A DNA stretch of 64,000 nt, from contig OZ018328.1 of NCBI GenBank assembly GCA_963969495.1, positions 127,798,045-127,862,044 on the forward strand. Reading direction: 5' to 3'. The position numbers were made by a program, and so were the translations under genes. Numbering within the stretch: position 1 is the stretch's first letter; every line of letters starts with the position of its first letter. Shown one piece after another: positions 34,702-45,105 of this stretch. The stretch is from Ceratothoa steindachneri. Lineage: Eukaryota > Arthropoda > Malacostraca > Isopoda > Cymothoidae. The notes under the pieces are model-generated. The model was not told the DNA's origin. It saw only the letters and a program-made list of their open reading frames with translations, and ran no database searches.

Positions 34702-35060
34702 TCAAAGTAGCCGCGCAAAGCTTCCAAAGTGGCATGGGAGACGGCTACGAATCTTGTCACATGTGTTTCTCACTGTGTTCCTGGGAAAATCTTCGAAGAT
34801 CTCCGTGAACCTGGGCAACAGCTCGTTATAAGAGGTTGCAGGCAGAGCGGATGAAGCCATAGTCAACTGCACCTTGGGATTAAAATCAGAGTAATTAGGA
34901 GGCGTAATTAAATAGTTAATTAAAGTGGCGAAGGTGAAGTCGTAAAAATCTGTCGAAAAAGATTTCTGACTCTTTCCTGATTTATAGCCTTCGAGCAACA
35001 ACCCTTTACAGCCAAGGTTTGACCACAGTCTCCAGATGCAAATCATCAGGATACAAGTAA
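34702..35060 (-). pseudogene. Ty3/gypsy pol fragment (protease-RT linker)
   Basis: The minus-strand frame contains SALPATSYNELLPRFTEIFE, then DFPRNTVRNT. This is the segment that in gypsy-type Pol proteins precedes the reverse transcriptase: a short helix with a leucine pair and F.E.F, then a stretch leading to H.I.T.GPP. The frame is lost just after this point. The upstream part of the open frame (to 35148) is not clearly pol. It is a short isolated fragment with no LTR seen next to it. Confidence 0.5.
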
Positions 35061-35203
35061 AGCATTTCCAATATTCAGACACCTTACAATCTTCAATGTC
35101 AGCTAACTTTTTCTTAATTAAAACCTTACTCCATATGCTCTGCAACACCTAAACTGTTCACCGAAACGTCAACTATTAAAAATCACCGAATATAGCCCAT
35201 CCA

Positions 35204-35205
<2 letters not shown>

Positions 35206-35267
<62 letters not shown>

Positions 35268-35287
35268 AGATAGAGAGAGAGGGGGGT
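35206..35287. repeat. (AT)n then (GA)n microsatellite
   Basis: About 60 bp of AT repeat followed by GAGATAGAGAGAGAGGGGGG. Confidence 0.95.
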
Positions 35288-36700
35288 AGCTGATACTTTT
35301 AGTGAGAGAAGTTGTTAATGCTTGATTGTGGTTGGGGTCAACAGTTCTAGGTTGAACAAATATTCCATCTCTGCTGCATGAATCCGAGTTCGGTATTCGA
35401 GTTCATTCGTTGTCTGGATTTTGCAAACAACTTGATAAAAAATAACTTTATTTTGAACTTGAGGTTTTATAAGATGAATGACTGGAGCTTGGAATCCTAT
35501 GCACCCAGGTTAATATATCACAACGACGAAGACCAAGTGATTTGATCAACTGTGTGGGTGATGTGGATAATGAATATCCGATTGTTTTTTTATGTGTAGA
35601 GAAGGTGGGCATGACCCATGCAGTTTTAAGGTAGGAGCTTTTTTTGATGTCAATATTTGTTAAGAGGAGAGAGAGGACAGAGATTGTCTATCAAAGGAAT
35701 TTTCTAGATGGTTTGTGAGAAAAGGTATTTATAGTATTAAAACCATAACAGAGTTTTGGAAATAGAATGATTCCAATGTTAAAGACTGGCGTTAATAATC
35801 AAATGGTAAGAAATGGTAAATGACAGCTTTGTGAGAACGGAGTTTGTTGTGACTGAGCGATGATAACGCCACCAAGGCGATATCAATGGTCGCTCGAGTC
35901 ACAACACGTGCGTGTGGGAGAGAACGTGCACATAAGTATGCGCAACTTTTGTGTACAGGGATCTTTACAGATATATACCGCGAATTAGTTCTTCACTGAG
36001 GCAATTATAAATAAGTGGTTAAAAGTTAAAATGATAATGCTGTAGTTAACTATGTTCTTCATTCTGCCATCGGGACAAATTCATTTTAGATTCATGAGAA
36101 TATATCGACTTTTTGTTTGCGTTACAAAGACTGGTTCATGGGATATCCATTCGCGACTGTAAATGAGCTTGGTCTGAGGGCTTGATGGATAGCTTAGTTA
36201 GCTACAACATTCTAACTTTAATCATGTTCTTTTTCTCGAATGGTCCACTATTCTCATGCAGCTAATCTAGCTATTTGGATTTACTAATACACTATCATTT
36301 TGTGTGCTCTGCCTCTCTGAAGTTTTTCTTACTTGTTAACTTTACTTCTTTTATTTTCTTATCCTGCTCGTCATGTCCGAAGTTCCTTCTTTCCATCACC
36401 CCTTCAGTGGTCTTTTGGGTTTTATTTTCCATACTTGGGGCTTTGGTTGATTTCTTGCATTTTATTGCAAGTGTGAGGTATTGTTTGGCATTTTGTTTAG
36501 GTCTGGTTAAGTACTCGTATTTGTTCTATTTGGTATTTTAGAGTCAAGTTCCTCTTCCACTCGGCACTTGGTTTCTCTGTTGTGGGCGGTTTGGAACTCT
36601 GTTTTTTTGTTCACTCATTAATTCCTCCATCATTTCTATGTAAGCATTTAGCAAGGGCAGGATGTTTTTTTTAACCTTACATTTTCAGCTATTTTTACTA
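35288..36700. other. Intron DNA, no gene recognised
   Basis: No domain was recognised. A hydrophobic plus-strand frame at 36275-36541 is Phe/Leu/Ser-rich because of T-rich DNA, and has no support as a gene. Confidence 0.4.
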
Positions 36701-36701
36701 T

Positions 36702-36765
36702 AAATAAATTAATCGGTTATACATTTGCTATTTGCTTTAGAAAATGTATAACCGATTTATGTAGT
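36702..36765. repeat. Inverted repeat, about 17-20-bp arms
   Basis: AATCGGTTATACATTT (36711-36726) pairs with its exact complement at 36742-36757. A few further pairs lie outside and the loop is 15 bases. It is followed at once by an (AT)n tract (36774-36800), the same arrangement as the palindrome at 1117-1237. Confidence 0.85.
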
Positions 36766-36773
36766 ATTTATCA

Positions 36774-36800
36774 TATATATATATATATATATATATATCA
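36774..36800. repeat. (AT)n microsatellite
   Basis: Short AT run following the inverted repeat. Confidence 0.9.
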
Positions 36801-36904
36801 GGTAAGAGGCCATGTTGGATACATGTAGTGTTAAAGTCTACAGCAATTTCAGCGTTATTGACTCTGGCTTGTACTCTCTTTATTCTCCTTACAAGTTGTT
36901 TTCT

Positions 36905-37005
36905 GGGTCTGTGAGGCGATAAGAACACTGAAAAAAGACAATTTATTCTGAAACCTGTTTCTACCGTGGCAGATCATCTTCAGAGAATGAACAATGACAT
37001 TGATT
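36905..37005 (-). other. PLE-tail-like motif, weak hammerhead resemblance
   Basis: The minus strand carries CTGAAGATGATCTGCC, then ACGGTAGAAACAGG and TTTCAGAATAAA. Such a CTGAAGAT...GAAAC block is common next to Penelope-like elements, whose terminal repeats can hold hammerhead ribozymes. Here the CUGANGA and GAAA boxes exist, but the stem between them does not pair from its base, so ribozyme activity is doubtful. The nearest PLE coding region starts about 300 bp away on the same strand. Confidence 0.4.
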
Positions 37006-37044
37006 TAGGTATAAGATGCTCCACTATATATATGCATAAAATCG

Positions 37045-37235
37045 AACATTGGCGCTGCAAAAATTACTATTGTTTTAAATATAAGCGCTCCTAAAATTAC
37101 TATTCTTTTAAATATAAGCACTGCCCAAATTTCTATTCTTTTAAATATAAGCGCTACCAAAATTTTAAACGTAAGAGCTGTAGAAATTTGGAACATAGGC
37201 GCGGCAAAAATTTAAACATAGGCGATATAAAATCG
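37045..37235. repeat. Minisatellite, about 33-bp unit, degenerate
   Basis: Units like AAAATTACTATTCTTTTAAA and TATAAGCGCT repeat three times. Shorter variants follow (AAATTTAAACATAGGCG). It lies between the PLE tail motif and the PLE endonuclease. The open minus-strand frame across it is only repeat translation. Confidence 0.88.
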
Positions 37236-37279
37236 ACCATTTAAATTTAAGGAAAGTGTTAGTGGGTAATAGTGACGGT

Positions 37280-39145
37280 ACCCACGAAGACACAGGGCTG
37301 TCGGAAGGATGGCCTCTGGCCGGAGCTGCACGTTAATTTTTGGTGTATTCATTTGGATGAACAAGGCGTCGGTAAATTACACTCTCCAGTGTTTATAGAG
37401 TCGCAGGATGATGGAGGTGTTCCTGTTGAGCGTTTCACAGGTTAGAGTGACGCCGTGAAAGTTGGTGTATTTCTTAATGGCTCCGTCTTGTAGGTGAGCT
37501 GTCTATCGCCTCAACAGGGTTGTGAAGGTCGCGCCACTTTACTTAGCATTATGGTATTCGCAGTCACCGACTTCGCATGGGTATACGTACACGACGTTAG
37601 TCTCCTTATGTTCGCTCGTCGGGGAGAGACAGCTATTCCTTATAATATAACTCCTCGTTCTCTTGGTCTTGTAATTCATTATCAGGTTGATACTTGAAGT
37701 AGGGTCGGTTGGAGTGACGTTTCGGTGTAAAATGGCTTTCAAAACCGTTTCGTCTCCACAATAACCTGTGTTCATAGTGGCTTTATAGTAAAGGTCAATG
37801 GTATTATTCTTTGGTGTAGGGTGAGCCCTAATACCAGTGGCCAACCACATTTTTTTTCTTTATAGCCGCGTCGATAGATTCTTGTGTGTAGCCGTTATTC
37901 ACTTAACGGAGGAAACCCTCTTCAGTCAAGATCAATAGCCGTCCACGAGAAGGAATAGGAAAATGCCCTGTTGAATAAGGCATTGAAAACGGATCTTCTG
38001 TAACGCTTAGGACAATCAAAGGAATCATTTAGGTATACACCTAAGCTTATGGCCTTAATGTACCCTTCGGTCGTAAATTTGGAGTTAGAAAAACTGATGA
38101 GAATATCAAGGAAAGGAAGGGATTCTTGGTCTTCCGTTCCATGGCTGAAGTTTGAACATGAGTCGGTCTTAAAAACCTCCATTAGCGCATAAACTTGCTC
38201 AAGGTTATATGTATTTCAAAGTCTGTCGTCAATATAGCGCACATAGATGGGAGGTTTGGGTGCTATACTGATTTTGAATATCCTGTTGTCGACAGTATCC
38301 ATGTAAAGTTGGCAAGGAAGACGCCGAGGGTTGACCCTATCGCAACGACATCGATTTGCACGTACATTTGCTCGTCGGTACCGTAGAAGGGGACTTCTTT
38401 TGTACAGGCTTGGAGGAGCCGGCGCACTATGTCTTCGGGGATGATGGGAGCTTTGGAGCCTTCGGTGTGGTAAATAGAATTGATTATCAAATTAATGGTT
38501 TCATCCACGTGAACATTTGTGAATAGAGATTCCACGTCCATGGAGGCTAGTACGCCCGCCAGCCGAGAAGTTTGAAGGATATCTAGAAAAATTGAAGAGA
38601 AGGGGAGCGTATAGTCTGAAGGGATGTATGGAGCGTTGATTGAGTTGAGAGAGTTTGCTAGGTGATAATTCACACATGGAGTTTGACTTATGATAGGGCG
38701 TAGAGGATTGCTAGGCTTATGCGTTTTTACATTGCCGTAAGCATAACCCATCCTACAGTCGCCTTTAAATAAAAGAAGTTTCACAAGGTTAGTAGTAGTG
38801 TTATTTTTTCTAATGAGTTTGTTGAACTTTGTTTTCAAATCGTTAGTGGGATTCCGCGTTATCCTCTTGAAATTAGTGGTGTCTTTCACTATTGTTTTCA
38901 TCTTGTTAAGGTATTCTTCTTGGTTCAGGATGACAGATATTGAGGATTTATCGGCTCTACGGATGACAATGTCTTTGTTCTCTCTAAGGTTCTTTCGCCT
39001 CCTTAAGTCATGCCAACGACGCCTGTTTAACTCTGCGGAGAATATAGTAGGAAGATTGTAATTTACATTGACTTTCCAGGCTTGTTCGAGCTTGAGTATG
39101 TCTTTTAGAGCCGATAAATCCTCAATCTACGTCATCTTGGGCGTC
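37280..39145 (-). pseudogene. Penelope-like element: RT and GIY-YIG endonuclease, broken
   Basis: The minus-strand order fits a PLE. The N-terminal region (about 39100-38930) reads SALKDILKLEQAWKVN, then VIRRADKSS. RT fingers follow (YGNVKTHKPSNPLRPIISQ, about 38720). Palm A is ASMDVESLFTN with its catalytic Asp (about 38535). Palm B is QIDVVAIGSTLGVFLAN. Palm C is RYIDDRL with YIDD intact (38225-38236). The connection is PFLDILISFSN (about 38110). The C-terminal GIY-YIG nuclease is degraded: VVYVYPCEVGDC (about 37580), where the usual YIG is lost to a stop, then HLQDGAIKKY. PLEs prime at nicked ends. Breaks include frameshifts after 38263 and stops near 38210, 37922 and 37539. It lies in the 19.7-kb intron, sense to the gene. 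Confidence 0.88.
39107..39141. repeat. Short foldback of PLE sequence
   Basis: AGAGCCGATAAATCCTCAAT on the plus strand here reappears on the minus strand at about 38940-38972, inside the PLE coding region. The PLE therefore ends by turning back on itself. It is a hallmark of rearranged PLE insertions. Confidence 0.8.
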
Positions 39146-39254
39146 TACACTTTGGGAATTAGAATTAATCATATAAATATAAAATTCTATAAACTAATAT
39201 ACAAAGTTTTGTCCGATAACATTTATTCAATAAAACCAAAATTCTCTGATAGGA

Positions 39255-39280
39255 GACAGTTCATATATATATATATATTG
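39255..39280. repeat. Short (AT)n tract
   Basis: AT run about 110 bp from the PLE foldback edge. AT tracts flank several PLE pieces in this window. Confidence 0.75.
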
Positions 39281-39432
39281 CCTACGTTACAGTTAGCTTA
39301 ATATAGTAGTTAGTTGTCCGTCAATTTCGGTGATGATGTCACTTCATGCCCTGAAAAAGAATAAGTTGGGCATAGAGAGAAACTCGCACAAAAGATGGTT
39401 AGAGTAGGAAAGGGGGAGCATTCCTCAGCCCA

Positions 39433-39740
39433 CTATCTTGGTACTCCATAGTTGGGCTGGTAGCTAGGTGGTCCAAGACGACCAGCCATTGTGGAGTGTT
39501 GCAAGAGACTGCTGATTCGTCGATCTAATAACGCTCGACTAGTGCGGGTCGCCACAGCAGATTTTGCATTAGAGGTTGACTCCTGTAATCTCTGTCCAGT
39601 CAAGGACATCCACAAGAGTTGGCGAGGGGCCAGGGCGTGTCCACATGTTGATGGGCCAAGACCCAATATCTCTGTGGCCTCCTACTGCTCCGAATCCCTT
39701 CTGATTCGTTGTTTTATTCTCGAAGCTGATCTACATTAAT
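39433..39740. other. Less AT-rich block with overlapping frames, unidentified
   Basis: Both strands are open for about 80 codons (minus 39433-39666, plus 39491-39739). Neither translation matches a family I know. Base composition differs from the AT-rich flanks, which suggests a piece of an unrecognised element. Confidence 0.35.
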
Positions 39741-42700
39741 TTTATCATTTTATAGGAGAGATTAAATACTGTTTCTCTTTCAACCATTTTGATATATGTG
39801 ACACAACAAACTTTCTTAAGCGATATACCTTATAATCACAAGAATATAAGTTTATTTAAGTAAAACCTTTGTAAACAATCCTAAAAATATTTAATTTATG
39901 AAAATTTTATATAGTTAAATTATAATCCCTAAAGGAACTCAACACGTAATTCTTATAGCCCTTAACATTTATGATATATAAAATCAAGGTTATCTTTGAG
40001 AGTTAAAATGTTATTAGCTATTTCACCTAGGACATGTATCATTTATTATTATATTTAAAATGCTTTAGACCTTTTCTCAAATATCTAGAACGAAAAAGGA
40101 TCATTTAACAATTTTTAAAATACCCTTCTTTTTGACAATAAGAGTTGTTCTTTCAATGAGGAAAATTTTAGAGAGAAAGAATTAAAACAACAATAAAAAT
40201 CTAAAAGATGAGAGAGTAATAGATAACTAGTACTAAAAAAAATTGTTTTAGGGGAGTAGGAATATTATGAACCTTCACAAAAGGGTTAGGAAAATGAGTA
40301 GAGAAGTTCTAAGTTAAAAATATTGACTTTCTTAGGTTAGCTTCTAGCGAAATTTTTAACTGAAACCAACATAGCATCGTCATCCTCTAAAAATAAAAAA
40401 GAGGTCGGTAAAAGTGGTGTATTTAGGGATAGTGAAAATTTATGAAGATATCTAGTTAAGATAAAATAGGAGCCTAAAGGAGATGCAAAAGGATAAGAGA
40501 CATGCAATAATCTTGAATTCTCATCTTACTTATCCTTACACAGGTAAGCTTCTGATAAGGAATTCAGCAAATGTAGTGAAATAATTAAAAATTATAATCC
40601 AATATCTATTAGATAGTTTTACAGGTAATATATTTTTTATTTATGTTGAAGATGGCATTAAAAAGAAAAGAACTAATATTTAATCAAAGTATTATCCATT
40701 TATAGCAATATCCAATTTCTATAAGATTATTTAGGTTCATTAGTCACAAATTTAGTAGAAACACGAATTATGCCTTTCCTATTATGAAAGCTGTTATTGC
40801 AAATATGGAGTCCAACGTGCTGGAAAAGATGATAACTAGTAGAGGAAATATCAGTCAAATATGGAAGAAGGTGCAAAACTTCCGATCAAAATTCTCTAAG
40901 GTCAGAAGAGACAGACAGGAAAGAATGGATGGCCTAGCAGTGTCGTGAAGGAGCATTATTTCATGTCAATTAACATTTCAGGATGTTTGATTACCAATCC
41001 TAAAGGCATTTCAGCCAGTTTTCTTCCAACAGTTTAACTAATATTGTGTCCATTAATTACCGATGGATGAATACTTTACCATTCCACCATAATGTCACAA
41101 TAACTTTTATGGGGTACAACAATAGCTTTGATATATGATTTAAATTTTTCATCCTTTTCTATTCATTCATTGCTACTCTTCCTGTTATCTTATAGTTTCA
41201 ATGTTTTTATCACAGGTCTCTAATCTTGAAAAATTCCCTATCCTTTCTTGAACTTGTAATGAGCAGAATTCAAGACGTGATAAATTCTGAGGTTAAAATG
41301 AAAGCACTCTTTCAATTCAATAACATTCTTTTGGCCTTAAATTATGTCCTATGATGTCTGCTAAAGTCGTAATGTCTTCATCAAGTGCTCAAACTCTTGT
41401 TCGTTGGCTATAGCCTACTATTTCTAAGCATTCTTTAATGCTTGAATGGGCTGAACCTCTCTCGTTATTGGCTTTCATTTTTCCAGACCTAAAAACTTAT
41501 TGAACGAACGCTGACCAGTTTTCTCTGAAGTGTTGTTCACCTTAAATGCATTGTTGTTTAAACTTACCTATATTTCTTGGGTGGGTGCCATTAATGCTTT
41601 AGAGACCGTTGTGAGGGGGGAGGATAGAGTAAAAATGGCTAAATCATGAGTGTTCACTCTATTTCCATTAAATCTGCTAACCAGATGTAGAATAGTATAT
41701 CATTCATTTTAGCATTTTCTTTCAGGATGTAAAAACCACAACATTCCAAGTAAAACGTTTTAATATTTTACACACATTTTTGCTTAATCTCTCTTCACCA
41801 CTTTCTTTACATATGTCTCCTGACAATCTTTCTGCGGGATAGTCTTTTCTGTTTCGCGTTAAATTTTTATAAAATGAAACTTTTTATTTTATTTGACCGC
41901 AATACACCATTAATTTCCTTAAATGTAATAATGCTTTTCTCCTTCCTTATACTATTCAACTTTTTACCATTATTAAAAATGCTGACAGAGAAGAGAGATA
42001 AAAAATATGAAAGGTCTCCCAAGACTCTCTGAGATCTAGCTACTATAGGGTGAAAATTGCTTAGATGTTGTGTCTGATTCTATCCCCTCATCTTTGTGTT
42101 TGTATTTTAAAAGACCTTTATCATTATTGCAAAGAACTTAGGTGAAATTTGAGAGATTGATCCTTGTAACTTTTAGAATATATATTTCTAAGTTCGCTGT
42201 GTTGTAGGAAATAAATTCAGGAGTGAATTTGTTTGTAGACTGCAGGCAAACTAAAGGAAGACCAATTAACCTTTATTTCGTGCATATAATTTTTCCTCAG
42301 CTTTATTTTTAATTTAAACTTTCTCTTTAGTTAATTCATATTTTATGTAAATAATTCTCTACAGGAGAGTTTTCTTGAGTGCGACCGGTCTAGGAAGAGC
42401 CGTGGACGTTCTAAACGTTGCAAGTTTTAAAGTCTGATATAGTCATAATGATACTTTAGTCAAATTTATTAAATCTTTAGTTTTAAAAAGAAAGAATGCA
42501 GGGTGTATTTAGATCCTAATGATAGTAAAATAAATGTTCACCTTAGTAAATACGGATCTTTTCTCTTATTATGGCGTAATTTCATCTCCTAAGCTAGATG
42601 CCTGAACGACCGGCTGAGGAGGCTGAATTGCCGCCTTTCTCATGCGCAGGAATCGAGGAATGGGATCATTACTATGTTATAAGTATTTTGAAGGTTGGAG

Positions 42701-43479
42701 GGGCGAATAAGAGAAAACCTAAAAAATTAAACCTATGGAGAGTAAAAAAGTAAAAGCTAAACATTATTAAATAGATAAAACTTTACAATGTCTTTTTAAT
42801 TTTGAACAACTAAGTCCTTTCCTTTAGTTCCTTGCCTCTATTAAAACACCCACATATAGGAGTTGATCAAAGAACGAGTGGCTCTTCATTCTTTTTTTAT
42901 TCCCCATTTTCGCCTTGGCTCCATTTGGTTTGTGTGGGTAGCAGTTTTGAGATCTTTAAAGTTCTGAGAGTGGTTAATAGTCAAATGTTTATACGCTTCT
43001 CTGGCAAGGATTAATTATAGATAATAATGTTTCTGCCGATCTATCAGGAACTGGATAGATGAAACACTTGCACGTTTCTTTGCAAATCTCTCCGAAAAAA
43101 ATCAACTGCACAGGTAAAATCTTTCAGACATCGTTCTTTCTCGAGCAAGCTCTTACGTTGTCCTTTTTAATGGTGAAAACAATGCTTATGCATCTAAAAA
43201 AACAAGGATATTTTAACATTAAAGATATCACAGCATAATCACTCGAGTAAACAAACGTTTAACCATCTGGCTGAGGAAACGAAATTGCGCCATAATAAGA
43301 GAAAGATCCGTAAATAGGTACATAAATTAGATTGTAATGGCTAAGTTTAAAATTTCTTTTAGTTCACGCTGTATTCTTCCGACAGAAAACGATTTCTCTG
43401 TTGAAAAGAGGTTTAACCTTTACAAATATTTTAATAGGTCAAATAATTCCTTATTGCACTTTTTATCATCAATAACACT
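39741..43479. other. Long AT-rich intron stretch, nothing recognised
   Basis: No coding domain, no family shared with the rest of the window and no long microsatellite. A donor-like GTAAGT at about 41570 on the minus strand lacks a matching acceptor and frame. Confidence 0.45.
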
Positions 43480-44080
43480 ATATTTTATGAATGCAATTTT
43501 TAAATAGTTTGAATTTTAGTTTGTGGGTTACTTAGGTATATTTAAAGCTTTTATCCAAGTTCCTTCTAATATTGCTTTACAGTTCCAAAAAAACCCAGCA
43601 CAGCTGGTTTATCGAATGTTTTGGAGTTTTATAAAACCAAAATAATTAAATATGTGTAGTTCAGAAAATGTATTAAAATTAAAGTATCGGCTAGTTTGTT
43701 TTTTTTATATAAAAACAAATTAAGATGGGATATAAGAGCTGTAAGGATTGTTTTTTCTGTATATCAAAATAATCCGATGAGAGTTTAGGCCTATAATATA
43801 AACATGGATCTGAAAAAACTAGACCAAGAGTAAATTATTACAAGATATGTAATGTAAACCTTTTAAACCAATTTAGAGCAAAACCTCGTTGCTAGAGCCA
43901 TATAGGCTGTATGCTTCAGACCGAAGGTCTGCCTGAGAAGCGCTACACTATCCAGTGTATTTGGTGTGTTTTGTTAAAAAAACAATTGGCAGTTTTAATC
44001 CTATATGTGGCTTAGTCAAATATAAATCCATCCACCCTGAGTGACATCCTAATTATGTAAAACCTCAACCTCCCGTTATA
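43480..44080. repeat. AT-rich dispersed repeat, copy C (inverted relative to A and B)
   Basis: Its reverse complement contains ACTTGGATAAAAGCTTTAAA, then CAGATCCAT, TAGGCCTAAA and GATATACAGAAAAAACAATC. GCGCTTCTCAGGCAGACC and CTCTAGCAACGAGGTTT also match 30500-30575 (TGTGCTTCACATACAAGCC, CTATAGCAACGTGGTTT). So at least three copies of this family lie in the big intron, one of them inverted. Confidence 0.7.
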
Positions 44081-45009
44081 TATTTTTAATAGGAACGCAA
44101 ACTTAACTTAACAAGAAGAGTATACCTAACCATCCACTCCTCAAAAGATTTTACAAAATTCGTAGGTTTTGCCTACAATATTCCCGATAAAACCTAATGG
44201 CGAAGAAGTTTAAAAATAGTTAATAATATCCTCTGATAAAGGGCACCGTTCAAACCAACTGTCTGTAAATTATTATCATTTCAACCATCGAAGTTTTTAA
44301 TTTTGCCCAACTTTATTTGTGCAGCGAAAAGTTGAACGATTTGAATACTGATATAATGTTCTAAGAATAATTTCAGGACAGGCTTAGTGTTGCTGGAAAC
44401 CTCATTTATCTCTTCAAAGTTTAGTTTTCGATGATAAAGAAATAATAGTTGAAGAGAGATAACACTTCAATGGACACATATCATCGCCCAAAGCTCGTAG
44501 TTCTTAGACATAGAAAAACAATTCAGAATTACCAAACAATGCACATTAAACAATTTACACTAATGATATTAATTAAAAGATTTTATTCATTATCTATGAG
44601 TAAATATGTATGATGTACAGCTCATTTTATTTCAATGAGAATTGAATTTGCAGAGAAGAGACAATTATGAACTAGGACCTCTTCTGATTACTACCTTAGG
44701 CTTGTTATACCTAACTATGATTCATCTCAGTTCTTATGTCTATCTTATTTTGTTATTTACTTCACCATTTTGCTCCATCTATCCTGTTTTTCCATTCAAC
44801 ATATTAAACAACTCGTTTCAGTTTTGTTTATTCAATTAGTGGTCCAGGAATGTTTGTAACTTCATTTTTATTCTATTTTGTGTCTATTATTGTGAATTTA
44901 CAATAGAAAATGACAGAACCTACCTTTTAAAGTGAGCAAAATAGCTTAATTTAAATCGTAATTTTTACATTAGTTTTACAATTCCCTCATCTCATCTCTT
45001 AGAACTTAC
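44081..45009. other. AT-rich intron DNA, nothing recognised
   Basis: Immediate downstream intron of the exon at 45010-45105 (minus sense). A T-rich plus frame at 44642-44839 is not credible as a gene. Confidence 0.4.
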
Positions 45010-45105
45010 CCAATGGAATATGACCAAGAAGAGAACAATGCCAAGTTCAGGAAAAAACAACAACGTAAAGATGAAGACCCAGGCTAGTAGGACTCCCAAT
45101 CTTCT
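45010..45105 (-). CDS. Membrane-protein gene, exon with transmembrane segment
   Basis: A 96-bp exon with acceptor TTTCCTTTTCAG and donor CATTGG/GTAAGT, phase 0 on both sides. It encodes RRLGVLLAWVFIFTLLFFPE, followed by a hydrophobic run ending VIFHW. The residues form one or two tightly spaced membrane helices with a Phe-Pro-Glu break. The next exon in the gene is 19.7 kb away (25212-25274). An RR...L..W.....LFFPE pattern followed by ...YG..E recalls DUF4728/pasiflora-type arthropod tetraspan membrane proteins. That is from memory and should be treated as a hypothesis. Earlier exons, with the start codon and the first two helices, were not found between here and the window end. Confidence 0.75.

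Noticed and set aside
36275..36541. 88-codon hydrophobic plus frame resembling a membrane protein
   Set aside because: T-rich DNA gives Phe/Leu/Ser-rich translation by composition; no splice sites or family.
36905..37005. Functional hammerhead ribozyme
   Set aside because: CUGANGA and GAAA words are present, but the intervening stem does not pair next to the core. Only a resemblance is reported.
41570..41720. Possible minus-strand exon with donor AATATAG/GTAAGT
   Set aside because: No acceptor gives an open frame with a sensible peptide, and the phase chain of the membrane-protein gene is already complete between 45010 and 25212.
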